From Pelistega sp. (GTDB lineage Bacteria > Pseudomonadota > Gammaproteobacteria > Burkholderiales > Burkholderiaceae_B), in contig JAUNUI010000003.1 in NCBI GenBank assembly GCA_030538255.1, positions 98,777-162,776 of the forward strand: DNA of 64,000 bases, in the 5' to 3' direction. The notes below the pieces were generated by a model, which was not told the origin of the DNA, made no database searches, and saw only the letters and a program-made list of their open reading frames with translations. A program made the position numbers and the translations under genes. This document shows, piece by piece, positions 55,318 to 64,000 of this stretch (positions are counted from its first letter, which is position 1; each line of letters begins with the position of its first letter).

Positions 55318-56307
55318 TTATTTCAATAAATCGGCAACGCCATCACGCTCTTCGAGCAATTCGTTCAAGGTGAAGTCCATGCGCTCACGAGAGAACTCAT
55401 TGATTTCTAAGTCTTTAACGATGGTGTATTCGCCGTTAGCAGTTGTCACAGGGAAACCGTAAACAATGCCTTCAGGAATGCCGTAAGAGCCGTCAGATGG
55501 GATACCCATGGTGACCCATTTGCCGTTGCTGCCTAATACCCAGTCACGGATGTGATCGATTGCCGCATTAGCAGCAGAAGCCGCTGAAGATAGACCACGG
55601 GCTTCAATAATGGCCGCACCACGCTTACCAACGGTAGGAATAAAGGTGTCTTTGTTCCATACGTCATCATTAATTTTCTTCTCTAAGCCTTCGCCATTAA
55701 CGGTGGCAAAGCGAATATCTGGGTACATGGTTGGAGAATGGTTGCCCCATACGATCAAGTTCTCAATGTCTTTTACTTGTGTACCAGATTTCTGTGCTAA
55801 TTGTGTTAAGGCACGGTTGTGGTCTAAGCGTAACATGGCAGTGAAGTTCTTTGCTGGTAGATCTGGCGCAGATTTCATCGCGATGTAAGCGTTAGTGTTG
55901 GCAGGGTTGCCGACAACTAATACTTTAACGTCACGGCTTGCGACAGCGTTAAGTGCTTTACCTTGGGCGGTGAAGATTTGAGCGTTAGCTTGCAACAAGT
56001 CTTTACGCTCCATACCTGGGCCGCGAGGACGAGCACCGACTAATAACGCAACATCAACGTCTTTGAATGCTGTCATTGGGTCGCTATGAGCAGTCATCTC
56101 TTGCAAGAGAGGGAAGGCGCAGTCGTCTAATTCCATCATGACGCCTTTCAGGGCTTTCTGGGCTTTTTCGTCAGGAATTTCAAGAAGTTGTAGAATCACT
56201 GGTTGATCTTTACCTAACATTTCACCAGAGGCGATACGGAATAAAAGGGCGTAGCCGATTTGGCCAGCAGCACCAGTAACGGCAACGCGTACAGCAGGTT
56301 TTGACAT
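55318..56307 (-). CDS. mdh: Malate dehydrogenase
   Basis: 329 residues. NAD-dependent oxidation of malate in the TCA cycle. The N-terminal Rossmann motif [19 protein letters not shown], the mobile-loop arginines [14 protein letters not shown], and the catalytic histidine in [11 protein letters not shown] are all present. This is the cytosolic-type MDH common in betaproteobacteria. ATG 56307 has GGAGCA eight bases upstream; the frame continues open to 56319. It diverges from the GntR-family gene, the two sharing a 300-base control region. Confidence 0.95.
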   Translation of the reverse strand: MSKPAVRVAVTGAAGQIGYALLFRIASGEMLGKDQPVILQLLEIPDEKAQKALKGVMMELDDCAFPLLQEMTAHSDPMTAFKDVDVALLVGARPRGPGMERKDLLQANAQIFTAQGKALNAVASRDVKVLVVGNPANTNAYIAMKSAPDLPAKNFTAMLRLDHNRALTQLAQKSGTQVKDIENLIVWGNHSPTMYPDIRFATVNGEGLEKKINDDVWNKDTFIPTVGKRGAAIIEARGLSSAASAANAAIDHIRDWVLGSNGKWVTMGIPSDGSYGIPEGIVYGFPVTTANGEYTIVKDLEINEFSRERMDFTLNELLEERDGVADLLK

Positions 56308-56530
56308 AAAATGCTCCAAAAAATATAAAAAGACTTTAATAAAAGACTTGAAGGATTACGAACTATTGTAATAAAGGCTACACACTTCAGACCACACACT
56401 TAACTTGCAATGCAGCATAGCAAACCGAGTAAAGTCTATAGGGCTATAAAAGAATATACCAAATAGTTCGACAAAATTCTTGAGAAATAAACCTACTTAT
56501 TTTATCTTTATATCTGATTTTCGTCAATAA

Positions 56531-56569
56531 GTCTTATATCTTATACATGAGTGGACAGTTATATAAGAC
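56531..56569. promoter_or_regulatory. Paired half-sites GTCTTATAT ... ATATAAGAC
   Basis: GTCTTATAT (56531-56539) and ATATAAGAC (56561-56569) face each other 39 bases before the GntR gene start. Each is also part of a near-palindrome (GTCTTATATCTTATAC and GTTATATAAGAC). They match the perfect site upstream of acnB, suggesting autoregulation of the GntR protein and shared control of mdh and acnB. Confidence 0.5.
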
Positions 56570-56607
56570 TGTGGGATAATTTAGCGACTTTATACATATT
56601 ATAAGCC

Positions 56608-57357
56608 ATGACTGAATTTAGATCGAAACCCGAGCGTACCGCCTCGTTTAGCCCTCTTTATAAGCAAATCAAGGACTTGCTCTTGCAAAGTTTAGAGGCA
56701 GGTGACTATAAACCAGGTGAGAGTATACCGAGTGAGCAAGAGCTTGCTAATCGTTATCAGGTTAGTCAGGGCACTGTACGCAAAGCAATTGATGAATTAT
56801 CAGCTGAGAATGTGCTTATTCGCCGCCAGGGTAAGGGCACTTTTGTGGCGACGCACCATGAAGCGGAAGTGCGCTATCGCTTTTTACGTCTTTTTGCTGA
56901 TAATTCCGATGATAGCAAACGTGCGCAGAGTCACTTTCTCTCATGTGAAGAGCAAGAACCTAGTGCTGAACACAGGCGTATTTTTGAGCTAAATCGTGAA
57001 GAGAAAGTGATTTGTATTAAGCGAGTGATGGATTTACTTGATCGTCCAACTATCTACGAAGAAATTTATTTGCCAGCGAATACCTATCAAGGTATTAGTC
57101 TTGAGATGCTAGTGGATAATCGTGATCCCTTATATGGACTGTTTGAAAGTAAATTTGGGGTGCAATTGATTCGTTGTGACGAGCGTCTTAAGGCGGTTGG
57201 CGCAACGGCTGATGTTGCAACATTGTTACAAGTTTCTCCAGAAACGCCCCTATTGTCTATTGAAAGGGTATCATACACGTTTGGAGATAAGCCTATGGAA
57301 ATTCGTACAGGCTTATATTGTACAGAGTATCATCACTATAGAAATAGCCTATACTGA
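56608..57357 (+). CDS. GntR family transcriptional regulator (HutC/UTRA type)
   Basis: 249 residues. The winged helix-turn-helix (about 12-78) has LYKQIKDLLLQSLEAGDYKPGESIPSEQELANRYQVSQGTVRKAIDEL. A UTRA-like ligand domain follows (about 95-245, VICIKRVMDLLDRPTIYEEIYLPA and LLSIERVSYTFGDKPMEIRTGLYCTEYHHY). It lies between divergent mdh and the sdh-gltA cluster, so it probably responds to a TCA-related acid and controls these genes (inference). Palindromic half-sites upstream suggest autoregulation. Confidence 0.92.
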   Translation: MTEFRSKPERTASFSPLYKQIKDLLLQSLEAGDYKPGESIPSEQELANRYQVSQGTVRKAIDELSAENVLIRRQGKGTFVATHHEAEVRYRFLRLFADNSDDSKRAQSHFLSCEEQEPSAEHRRIFELNREEKVICIKRVMDLLDRPTIYEEIYLPANTYQGISLEMLVDNRDPLYGLFESKFGVQLIRCDERLKAVGATADVATLLQVSPETPLLSIERVSYTFGDKPMEIRTGLYCTEYHHYRNSLY

Positions 57358-57494
57358 TGGTAATGAAATTGTGCGCAAATAGAAGAATTTATTTGTAAGT
57401 TTGTTGGGGTCTTTTATGTGTCATTTGTAAAAATTTCATATAATTGGCAAGGTTTTTTATTAATCATTTGTTGTAAATCGTCTCAGAGGTCGTT

Positions 57495-57905
57495 ATGTCA
57501 GACTCAAAGTCAAAAGTACGCCGCGAATTTCGTAACGTCGAAATTCAGCAGATTGTGCGATATCGTAATGCGTTCCCGCAACTCGTATCGATACTGCATC
57601 GTATCAGTGGCGCTTTAATTTTCTTAAGCCTTCCTATTCTTATCAGCCTGTTCATGGCCAGTGTGGCTTCGCCAGCGCACTTTGCCGAGTTGGGTTCTGG
57701 TGTGGGTGGTTTTTTCCTCAAGTTGATCCTATTAGCAGTGCTTTGGGGCTTTATGCACCACTTGTGTGCTGGTATTCGTTTCTTAATGTTGGATTTACAC
57801 TACGGCCTAGAGAAAGCGAAAGCAGCGAAAAGCGCGCAAATCGTTTTAGTGGTGAGCGTAGTACTCACATTGATCTTTGCAATTAAATTATTTGGAGTGC
57901 TCTAA
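57495..57905 (+). CDS. sdhC: Succinate dehydrogenase cytochrome b556 subunit SdhC
   Basis: 136 residues with three transmembrane helices. The quinone-site and haem regions are seen in SILHRISGALIFLSLP and HHLCAGIRFLMLD (haem ligand His). With SdhD it anchors the complex II flavoprotein and Fe-S subunits in the inner membrane. The frame starts ATG 57495 after CAGAGGTCGTT. Its stop overlaps the sdhD start by one base (TAATG), so translation is coupled. Confidence 0.95.
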   Translation: MSDSKSKVRREFRNVEIQQIVRYRNAFPQLVSILHRISGALIFLSLPILISLFMASVASPAHFAELGSGVGGFFLKLILLAVLWGFMHHLCAGIRFLMLDLHYGLEKAKAAKSAQIVLVVSVVLTLIFAIKLFGVL

Positions 57906-58282
57906 TGTCAAATCAACAATACGGCAGAACGCGTCGCGTTGTAGGTGCTCACTATGGCACCATGGACTTTATTGCTCAACGTCTGACAGCAGTTATTCTT
58001 GCTATCTACTCAGTGGGCTTTTTATTAGCGGCACTATTTACTCCGATTAACTACGAAAACTGGGTAGGATTCTTTACCTTTACCTGTTTTGGCTTGCCAT
58101 TGGGTCGTATTTTAGTGACCTTGGCTTTCTTCTCACTAGCCTGGCATGCTTGGGTTGGTGTACGTGATATTTGGATGGACTACGTTAAACCAGTCGGTCT
58201 TCGCTTGGTTCTATTTACCCTAACACTTCTTTGGTTAGTGGGTTCAGTAGCCTATTTTGCTGCAATCGTTTGGAGTATCTAA
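57905..58282 (+). CDS. sdhD: Succinate dehydrogenase membrane anchor SdhD
   Basis: 125 residues, three membrane helices. The C-terminal half has WHAWVGVRDIWMDYVKP, including the conserved His that ligates haem b and the Asp/Tyr pair at the quinone site. It begins MSNQQYGRTRRVVGAHYG, similar to other betaproteobacterial SdhD proteins. Two bases separate it from sdhA. Confidence 0.95.
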   Translation: MSNQQYGRTRRVVGAHYGTMDFIAQRLTAVILAIYSVGFLLAALFTPINYENWVGFFTFTCFGLPLGRILVTLAFFSLAWHAWVGVRDIWMDYVKPVGLRLVLFTLTLLWLVGSVAYFAAIVWSI

Positions 58283-58284
58283 GA

Positions 58285-60069
58285 ATGACCGCATTCAATT
58301 CTTCTTTGCCTCGTCGTAAATTTGACGTGGTTGTTGTCGGCGCAGGTGGCGCTGGCATGCGTTGTTCCCTACAACTTGCTCAAGCAGGTTTGAACGTCGC
58401 TGTTTTATCTAAAGTTTTCCCAACTCGCTCGCATACTGTAGCGGCACAAGGTGGTATTAGTGCTTCTCTAGGTAATATGAGTGAAGACAACTGGCGCTGG
58501 CACATGTATGACACCGTTAAGGGGTCAGACTGGTTAGGTGACCAAGACGCGATTGAGTTTATGTGCCGTGAAGCACCGAATGCCGTGTATGAATTAGAGC
58601 ACTTTGGTATGCCTTTTGACCGTAACGCAGACGGTACGATTTACCAACGTCCTTTCGGTGGTCATACAGCGAACTTCGGTGAGAAACCTGTACAGCGCGC
58701 CTGTGCGGCTGCTGACCGTACTGGTCACGCTTTATTGCACACCTTATACCAACGTAACGTTGCTGCACGCACAACATTCTTCGTTGAGTGGATGGCGCTT
58801 GACTTGATCCGCAACGACGCAGGTGATGTACTAGGTGTGACTGCACTTGAGATGGAAACTGGTGATATCTACATCCTTGAAGCTAAGCACACAGTGATGG
58901 CTACAGGTGGTGCAGGTCGTATCTGGGCGGCATCAACTAACGCCTTTATTAACACGGGTGATGGTCTTGGTATGGCTGCTCGTGCGGGCTTGGCATTGCA
59001 AGACTTAGAGTTCTGGCAATTCCACCCAACTGGTGTAGCTGGTGCAGGCGTATTGATTACTGAAGGTGTACGCGGTGAAGGCGGTATCTTATTAAATAAA
59101 GATGGCGAGCGCTTCATGGAGCGTTATGCACCGAACTTGAAAGACTTGGCGCCACGTGACTTCGTATCACGTTCAATGGACCAAGAAATTAAAGAAGGCC
59201 GTGGTTGTGGTCCTGATGGTAGCTATGTGGTACTGAAACTTGACCACCTAGGCGCCGATGTGATTAATAAGCGTCTACCATCGATTCGTGAAATTGCGAT
59301 TCGCTTTGGTAACGTAGACCCAATTAAAGAGCCAATTCCTGTGGTACCCACGATTCACTACCAGATGGGTGGTTTATCTACGAACTATCATGGCCAAGTA
59401 TTGGCATGGGATGCTGCAACACAAAGCGAAACCGTGGTTAATGGTTTGTACGCCATTGGTGAGTGTGCGGCAGCTTCAGTACACGGTGCTAACCGTCTAG
59501 GTACGAACTCATTGCTTGACTTGGTTGTGTTCGGTCGCGCTTCAGGTAATCATATTATCGAAGCACACCCAGAGCGTCAGAAAAATCACCAAGACTTAGC
59601 GAAAGAGTCGGTTGAGAAATCTATTGCTCGTGTGAATGCTATTGAAACTCGTGCATCTGGCGAGAAAGTACAAGACGTTGGTGATGCAATGCGTTGGGCA
59701 ATGCAACAACACTGTGGTGTATTCCGTACGCTTGATCTACTCAACAAAGGTGTTGAGAAAATTGATGAAGTTGCTGAGCAAGCTAAACATATTTACTTTA
59801 AAGATAAATCTAAAGTATTCAATATGGCTCGCCAAGAGGCGCTTGAGATTGACAATATGATTGAAGTTGCTCGTGCAACCATTAAATCAGCTTCTCAACG
59901 TACAGAAAGCCGTGGCGCTCATGCCTTGAACGATCACCCACAACGTGATGATGTGAACTGGATGAAACATACTTTATGGTATTCAGACGACGGTCGCTTA
60001 GAGTATAAGCCTGTAACGATGAAGCCATTGACTGTTGAATCAATCCCTCCTCAATCACGTACCTTCTAA
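58285..60069 (+). CDS. sdhA: Succinate dehydrogenase flavoprotein subunit SdhA
   Basis: 594 residues. It oxidises succinate to fumarate with covalent FAD. VVVVGAGGAGMRCSLQLAQAGLNVAVLSK is the FAD Rossmann motif; the histidine in TRSHTVAAQGGISASLGN is the FAD attachment site. HPTGVAGAGVLITEGVRGEGG and RLGTNSLLDLVVFGR are conserved substrate-site regions. ATG 58285 is two bases after the sdhD stop; an upstream open frame to 58231 lies inside sdhD and is not used. Confidence 0.97.
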   Translation: MTAFNSSLPRRKFDVVVVGAGGAGMRCSLQLAQAGLNVAVLSKVFPTRSHTVAAQGGISASLGNMSEDNWRWHMYDTVKGSDWLGDQDAIEFMCREAPNAVYELEHFGMPFDRNADGTIYQRPFGGHTANFGEKPVQRACAAADRTGHALLHTLYQRNVAARTTFFVEWMALDLIRNDAGDVLGVTALEMETGDIYILEAKHTVMATGGAGRIWAASTNAFINTGDGLGMAARAGLALQDLEFWQFHPTGVAGAGVLITEGVRGEGGILLNKDGERFMERYAPNLKDLAPRDFVSRSMDQEIKEGRGCGPDGSYVVLKLDHLGADVINKRLPSIREIAIRFGNVDPIKEPIPVVPTIHYQMGGLSTNYHGQVLAWDAATQSETVVNGLYAIGECAAASVHGANRLGTNSLLDLVVFGRASGNHIIEAHPERQKNHQDLAKESVEKSIARVNAIETRASGEKVQDVGDAMRWAMQQHCGVFRTLDLLNKGVEKIDEVAEQAKHIYFKDKSKVFNMARQEALEIDNMIEVARATIKSASQRTESRGAHALNDHPQRDDVNWMKHTLWYSDDGRLEYKPVTMKPLTVESIPPQSRTF

Positions 60070-60079
60070 GCAGGATATT

Positions 60080-60796
60080 ATGAGTACTAAACGTATCGTC
60101 AAATTTGAAATTTATCGCTATGATCCTGATAAGGATGAGCGTCCGTACATGCAGAAGCTTGATGTAGAGCTTGGTCCTAACGACAAGATGCTATTAGATG
60201 CCATCGTTCGTATTAAGAACGACGTGGATGATAGTATTTCTATTCGTCGCTCTTGCCGTGAAGGTGTGTGTGGCTCTGATGCCATGAACATTAACGGTAA
60301 GAATGGCCTTGCATGTATTACTAACTTGCGCGACTTGAAAGAACCAATCGTTCTTCGTCCACTACCAGGTCTTCCTGTTATTCGTGACTTGATTGTTGAT
60401 ATGACTCACTTCTTCAATCAATATCACTCGGTGCGCCCGTACTTGATTAATAATTCTCAGCCACCTGAGAAAGAGCGCCTACAAAGCCCTGAAGCTCGTG
60501 AAGAGCTTGATGGTCTGTACGAGTGTATTCTTTGTGCTTGCTGTTCAACATCATGCCCATCATTCTGGTGGAACCCTGATAAATTCGTGGGTCCTGCTGG
60601 TTTATTACAAGCTTACCGTTTCTTAGCGGATAGCCGTGATGAAGCAACTGCAGAGCGTTTGGATAATCTAGAGGATCCGTATCGTCTATTCCGTTGCCAC
60701 ACAATTATGAACTGTGTGGACGTCTGTCCGAAAGGATTAAACCCTACGAGAGCTATCGGCAAAATTAAAGAAATGCTGGTACGTCGTACTGTTTAA
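60080..60796 (+). CDS. sdhB: Succinate dehydrogenase iron-sulfur subunit SdhB
   Basis: 238 residues. The 2Fe-2S ligands are in SCREGVCGSDAM and NGLACI, then the 4Fe-4S and 3Fe-4S cysteines in ECILCACCSTSCPS and RCHTIMNCVDVCPKGLNP. It carries electrons from FAD to quinone. ATG 60080 (MSTKRIVKFEIYRY) follows AGGATAT; the in-frame upstream extension to 60035 overlaps sdhA. Close spacing on both sides places it within the sdhCDABE-gltA unit. Confidence 0.97.
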   Translation: MSTKRIVKFEIYRYDPDKDERPYMQKLDVELGPNDKMLLDAIVRIKNDVDDSISIRRSCREGVCGSDAMNINGKNGLACITNLRDLKEPIVLRPLPGLPVIRDLIVDMTHFFNQYHSVRPYLINNSQPPEKERLQSPEAREELDGLYECILCACCSTSCPSFWWNPDKFVGPAGLLQAYRFLADSRDEATAERLDNLEDPYRLFRCHTIMNCVDVCPKGLNPTRAIGKIKEMLVRRTV

Positions 60797-60806
60797 TCAT
60801 TACTCT

Positions 60807-61070
60807 ATGACGACTTTACCGGAATTAGAGCGGGCACGTCTACGTTGGCGTGCTCGTCGAGGGCTTTTAGAAAACGATCTATTAATCACTGCGTTTTTAG
60901 ACCGTTATGAAACTGAGTTAAACGACGCCGATGTGCGTAGTTTGACTCATCTTTTTGAGATGGATGATAATTCATTGCTGGACGTTTTGTTAGGGCGAGC
61001 CGAACCAGAGGGCTCCTATGATACACCTAATATACACCGTTTGGTTAATCTGATTCGCACTACGAAATAG
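60807..61070 (+). CDS. sdhE: SdhA flavinylation factor SdhE
   Basis: 87 residues. LERARLRWRARRGLLENDLLITAFLDRY contains the RRG motif required to help attach FAD to SdhA, and the RG-x-x-E-x-D segment is the family mark. It acts in the cytoplasm before complex II assembly. Ten bases from sdhB and about 39 bases before gltA, so part of the same transcript. Confidence 0.93.
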   Translation: MTTLPELERARLRWRARRGLLENDLLITAFLDRYETELNDADVRSLTHLFEMDDNSLLDVLLGRAEPEGSYDTPNIHRLVNLIRTTK

Positions 61071-61109
61071 TCGTGAATTATTCATCTGGGACACATTAAA
61101 GGAAAATAG

Positions 61110-62420
61110 ATGAAGTTATCAGATAAAAAAGCTACCCTGAGTTTCAACGATGGTAGCGCCCCAATTGAGCTACCAGTTTATTCTGGTTCAGTTGGTCCAG
61201 ACGTGATGGATATCCGCAAGCTATATGGCCAAAGCGGTGTGTTCACGTTTGACCCAGGTTTTATGTCAACCGCTTCATGCGAGTCAGGCATTACCTATAT
61301 TGATGGCGACAAAGGCGAACTACTTTACCGTGGTTACCCTATTGAGCAGTTGGCAGTTAATTGTGATTTCTTAGAAACATGCTATCTCTTATTAAACGGT
61401 GAATTGCCGAATGCTCAAGAAAAAGCTGAGTTCGATTCATTGGTAATGCGCCACAATATGGTGCATGAGCAATTGCACTTTTTCCTCCGTGGTTTCCGTC
61501 GCGATGCCCACCCAATGGCTGTGTTAACCGGTCTAGTTGGTGCTTTATCGGCTTTCTATCATGATTCTACTGATGTATCTAATCCACATCACCGTCATGT
61601 TTCGGCAATTCGCTTAATTGCTAAAATGCCTACTTTGGTTGCTATGGCGCATAAATACACCAAAGGCCAACCTTATATGTACCCACAGAACGACTTGTCG
61701 TACACAGGTAACTTCTTACGCATGATGTTCGCAACACCATGTGAAGATTACAAAGTGAACGAAGTTGTTGAGCGTGCACTTGATCGTATCTTGATTCTTC
61801 ATGCGGATCACGAACAGAATGCATCTACCTCAACAGTGCGTCTATGTGGTTCATCAGGTACTAACCCATTTGCAGCGATTGCTGCTGGTGTGGCTTGCTT
61901 GTGGGGTCCATCTCATGGTGGTGCTAACGAAGCGGCATTGAACATGCTTGAGCACTTACAAGCCAATGGCGGTGTGGCTAAAGTTGGTGAGTTCATGGAG
62001 CAAGTGAAAGACAAGAACTCTAGCGTACGATTGATGGGCTTTGGTCACCGTGTTTATAAGAACTACGACCCACGCGCAAAATTAATGCAAGAAACGACGA
62101 AAGAAGTATTGTTGGCATTAGGCTTAGAGAATGATCCATTGTTCAAACTAGCGATGGAACTTGAGCGTATTGCGCTTGAAGATCAATACTTTGTGGATCG
62201 TAAGTTGTATCCTAACGTTGACTTCTACTCTGGTATTGTTCAACGTGCGATTGGCATCCCAACATCATTGTTTACGGCTATCTTTGCATTAGCACGTACA
62301 GTAGGTTGGATTGCTCAATGGAATGAAATGTTGTCAGATCCTGACTACAAGATTGGTCGCCCACGTCAGTTGTACGTTGGTAGCGCTCGTCGTGATGTAC
62401 CTAAGATGGGTGCTCGCTAA
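61110..62420 (+). CDS. gltA: Citrate synthase, type II
   Basis: 436 residues, the long hexameric form. It condenses acetyl-CoA with oxaloacetate. Active-site regions are [15 protein letters not shown] (near residue 263) and [18 protein letters not shown] (near 308), and [17 protein letters not shown] is typical of the NADH-sensitive type II enzyme. AAAGGAAAAT precedes the ATG. It is the last gene of the sdh cluster, followed by a strong terminator. Distinct from the shorter prpC. Confidence 0.96.
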   Translation: MKLSDKKATLSFNDGSAPIELPVYSGSVGPDVMDIRKLYGQSGVFTFDPGFMSTASCESGITYIDGDKGELLYRGYPIEQLAVNCDFLETCYLLLNGELPNAQEKAEFDSLVMRHNMVHEQLHFFLRGFRRDAHPMAVLTGLVGALSAFYHDSTDVSNPHHRHVSAIRLIAKMPTLVAMAHKYTKGQPYMYPQNDLSYTGNFLRMMFATPCEDYKVNEVVERALDRILILHADHEQNASTSTVRLCGSSGTNPFAAIAAGVACLWGPSHGGANEAALNMLEHLQANGGVAKVGEFMEQVKDKNSSVRLMGFGHRVYKNYDPRAKLMQETTKEVLLALGLENDPLFKLAMELERIALEDQYFVDRKLYPNVDFYSGIVQRAIGIPTSLFTAIFALARTVGWIAQWNEMLSDPDYKIGRPRQLYVGSARRDVPKMGAR

Positions 62421-62474
62421 TTTAGTGAATATGCACACAAAGCGGACGATGCCATATCGTCCGTAGAGCACAAA

Positions 62475-62509
62475 CAAAACCCCTCGCTGTTTTACGACGA
62501 GGGGTTTTG
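62475..62509. terminator. Bidirectional terminator between gltA and maeB
   Basis: CAAAACCCCTCG / CGAGGGGTTTTG, a perfect 12-bp stem with an 11-base loop, with T-runs on both sides. It separates the convergent gltA and malic enzyme genes. Confidence 0.93.
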
Positions 62510-62531
62510 TTTTGTTTAAATTTTAATCTAT

Positions 62532-64000
62532 TTAAACTTCATCGCCTGCAAGCTTCTGCGCTTCAATTACAGCCATGGCTGTCATATTCAGAATACGACG
62601 AGTCGTGGTGCTCGTGGTCAGAATATGCACAGGCTTAGCGGCGCCGAGTAAGATTGGGCCCATAGCGATACCGTGGCTGCCAGTCATTTTTAACAAGTTA
62701 TAGGTGATATTACCTGTATCTAAGTTAGGCATCACTAATAGGTTGGCGCGACCTTTCAGTGTGCTGTCTGGGAAGGCTTCTAAACGAATACGCTCAGAGA
62801 GTGCGGAGTCAGCATGCATCTCACCATCAACCTCAAGTTCTGGCGCCATGTCTTGAATGATTTCACGTGCTTTAGCCATCTTCTTACTTGATGGGCTATT
62901 TGGGGCTGAGCCAAAGTTCGAGTGAGAGAGCAGGGCGATCTTCGGCGTAATACCAAAGCGGAAGACCTCTTCAGCCGCTTGAATCGTAATTTCAGCAATT
63001 TCTTCCGCTGATGGGTCCTCGTTCACGTGCGTATCGCAAATGAATAAAGTTTCTTCTGGCAGGATCAAAACATTGAGTGCTGCGAAGGTTTTCAAACCTG
63101 GCTTAAGTCCGATCACTTCACGAACATAACGTAATTGATTATCCCAGCGGCTAGAGGTACCACAAATCATGGCGTCAACATCACCACGCTGTAATAGCAC
63201 ACAACCAATGAGGGTGTTGTGTTTGCGAATCATGGCCTTAGCAACTGCTGGGGTAACACCTTGGCGACCTAGTAACTCATAGTAGCTCTTCCAGGCATAT
63301 TCAAAGCGTTCATCATCCTCAGGGTTGATGATAAAGACGTTCTGCCCTGGAACTAGGCGCAAGCCGAGTTTGGCAATACGCATATTGATGACGCTTGGGC
63401 GACCAATTAAATGAGGGATGGCAATCTTCTCATCAATTGCGGTCTGAACAGCGCGTAATACGCGTTCATCTTCACCATCAGCATAGACCACGCGTTTTGG
63501 TGCTTTCTTAGCTTGCATAAAGAGTGGGCGCATTAATTGACCAGAGTGATACACGAAGTTCATTAACTGGGTGCGATAAGCGTCCATATCCTCAATCGGT
63601 TTGGTCGCAACACCCGAGTCCATAGCTGCTTGAGCGATGGCGGGCGCGACCGTAATGATGAGACGTGGATCAAATGGTTTAGGAATAATGTATTCAGGCC
63701 CAAAACTCAAATCTTGGCCTTGATAGGCTGAGGCCACCTCATCGCTTTGTTCGGCTTGTGCTAGCTCAGCAAGCGCATAGACGCACGCCAGTTTCATGGC
63801 TTCATTGATGCAGGTTGCGCCAACATCAAGCGCGCCGCGGAAGATGAATGGGAAACATAGAACGTTATTGACCTGGTTCGGATAGTCTGAGCGGCCTGTC
63901 GCAATAATCACGTCAGGGCGTGCGGCCTTAGCATCTTCAGGAAGAATCTCAGGGTCTGGGTTAGCCAATGCAAGAATTAAGGGCTTGTCGGCCATGGTTT
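62532..64000 (-). CDS. maeB: NADP-dependent malic enzyme with phosphotransacetylase-like domain (partial)
   Basis: C-terminal part of a MaeB-type protein; the start is beyond the right edge of the window. The visible piece opens in the malic-enzyme NADP domain (KPLILALANPDPEI, then VLCFPFIFRGALDVGAT). The C-terminal part (about the last 330 residues) is phosphotransacetylase-like, with MICGTSSRWDNQLRYV, ALLSHSNFGS and MPNLDTGN. It links malate to pyruvate with NADPH; the second domain is generally regulatory. The ATG at 63995 is internal, not the real start. Confidence 0.93.
   Translation of the reverse strand, partial: TMADKPLILALANPDPEILPEDAKAARPDVIIATGRSDYPNQVNNVLCFPFIFRGALDVGATCINEAMKLACVYALAELAQAEQSDEVASAYQGQDLSFGPEYIIPKPFDPRLIITVAPAIAQAAMDSGVATKPIEDMDAYRTQLMNFVYHSGQLMRPLFMQAKKAPKRVVYADGEDERVLRAVQTAIDEKIAIPHLIGRPSVINMRIAKLGLRLVPGQNVFIINPEDDERFEYAWKSYYELLGRQGVTPAVAKAMIRKHNTLIGCVLLQRGDVDAMICGTSSRWDNQLRYVREVIGLKPGLKTFAALNVLILPEETLFICDTHVNEDPSAEEIAEITIQAAEEVFRFGITPKIALLSHSNFGSAPNSPSSKKMAKAREIIQDMAPELEVDGEMHADSALSERIRLEAFPDSTLKGRANLLVMPNLDTGNITYNLLKMTGSHGIAMGPILLGAAKPVHILTTSTTTRRILNMTAMAVIEAQKLAGDEV

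Overview
The window looks like chromosome of a low-GC betaproteobacterium of the Alcaligenaceae/Burkholderiales type. The reasons are the order mdh / GntR regulator / sdhCDAB-sdhE-gltA, an EF-P with an arginine at position 32 next to the EarP rhamnosyltransferase gene, the paaABCDE plus aromatic-acid transporter pair, and A/T-leaning codon use. The assignment (an Oligella- or Pelistega-like organism) is inference; no 16S is present.

Layout. 1-5.3 kb: phenylacetyl-CoA epoxidase operon paaABCDE, a terminator, and an AAHS-family transporter. 5.7-21.8 kb: a complete type I-F CRISPR-Cas locus. It runs AAA-ATPase, cas1, cas2-3, a separate promoter region, cas8f-cas5f-cas7f-cas6f, leader, and one very long array with 101 repeat positions at about 60-bp period. 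22-32.5 kb: accessory and housekeeping genes (DUF2786 protein, periplasmic 5'-nucleotidase, histidine phosphatase, TehB, AhpD-like protein, tRNA-Ser, aspartate kinase, TRIC channel, 2-hydroxyacid dehydrogenase, secreted nuclease). 32.8-42 kb: 3-hydroxyisobutyrate dehydrogenase with an acyl-CoA dehydrogenase, CorA, small conserved proteins, efp and earP. 42-64 kb: central carbon metabolism (acnA, aminotransferase, enoyl-CoA hydratase, acnB, prpC, prpB, mdh, GntR, sdhCDAB, sdhE, gltA, and a maeB cut by the window edge).

Most interesting signal. The 300-bp gap between cas2-3 and cas8f carries a two-repeat degenerate mini-CRISPR with its own consensus-like promoter. Its 27-nt pseudo-spacer matches, over an 11-nt perfect seed with the type I-F 5'-CC PAM (20 of the first 23 bases identical), a site that ends just upstream of the -35 box of the cas8f operon promoter. 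This is the architecture expected of a crRNA-like autorepressor (CreR/CreA-like) that lets the Cascade complex throttle its own operon.

A second notable signal lies inside the array at 21069-21168. There a 32-bp insert is flanked by exact 28-bp direct duplications that are 20 bp out of register with the true repeat. This reads as a fossil of an off-register spacer integration.

Other patterns: a GTCTTATATAAGAC-type palindrome shared by the acnB promoter region and the mdh/GntR divergent region; several intergenic tandem repeats that copy the last codons and stop of the upstream gene; and a 3' tRNA fragment followed by a terminator. No sequence searches were run; family names rest on recognised motifs and gene order.
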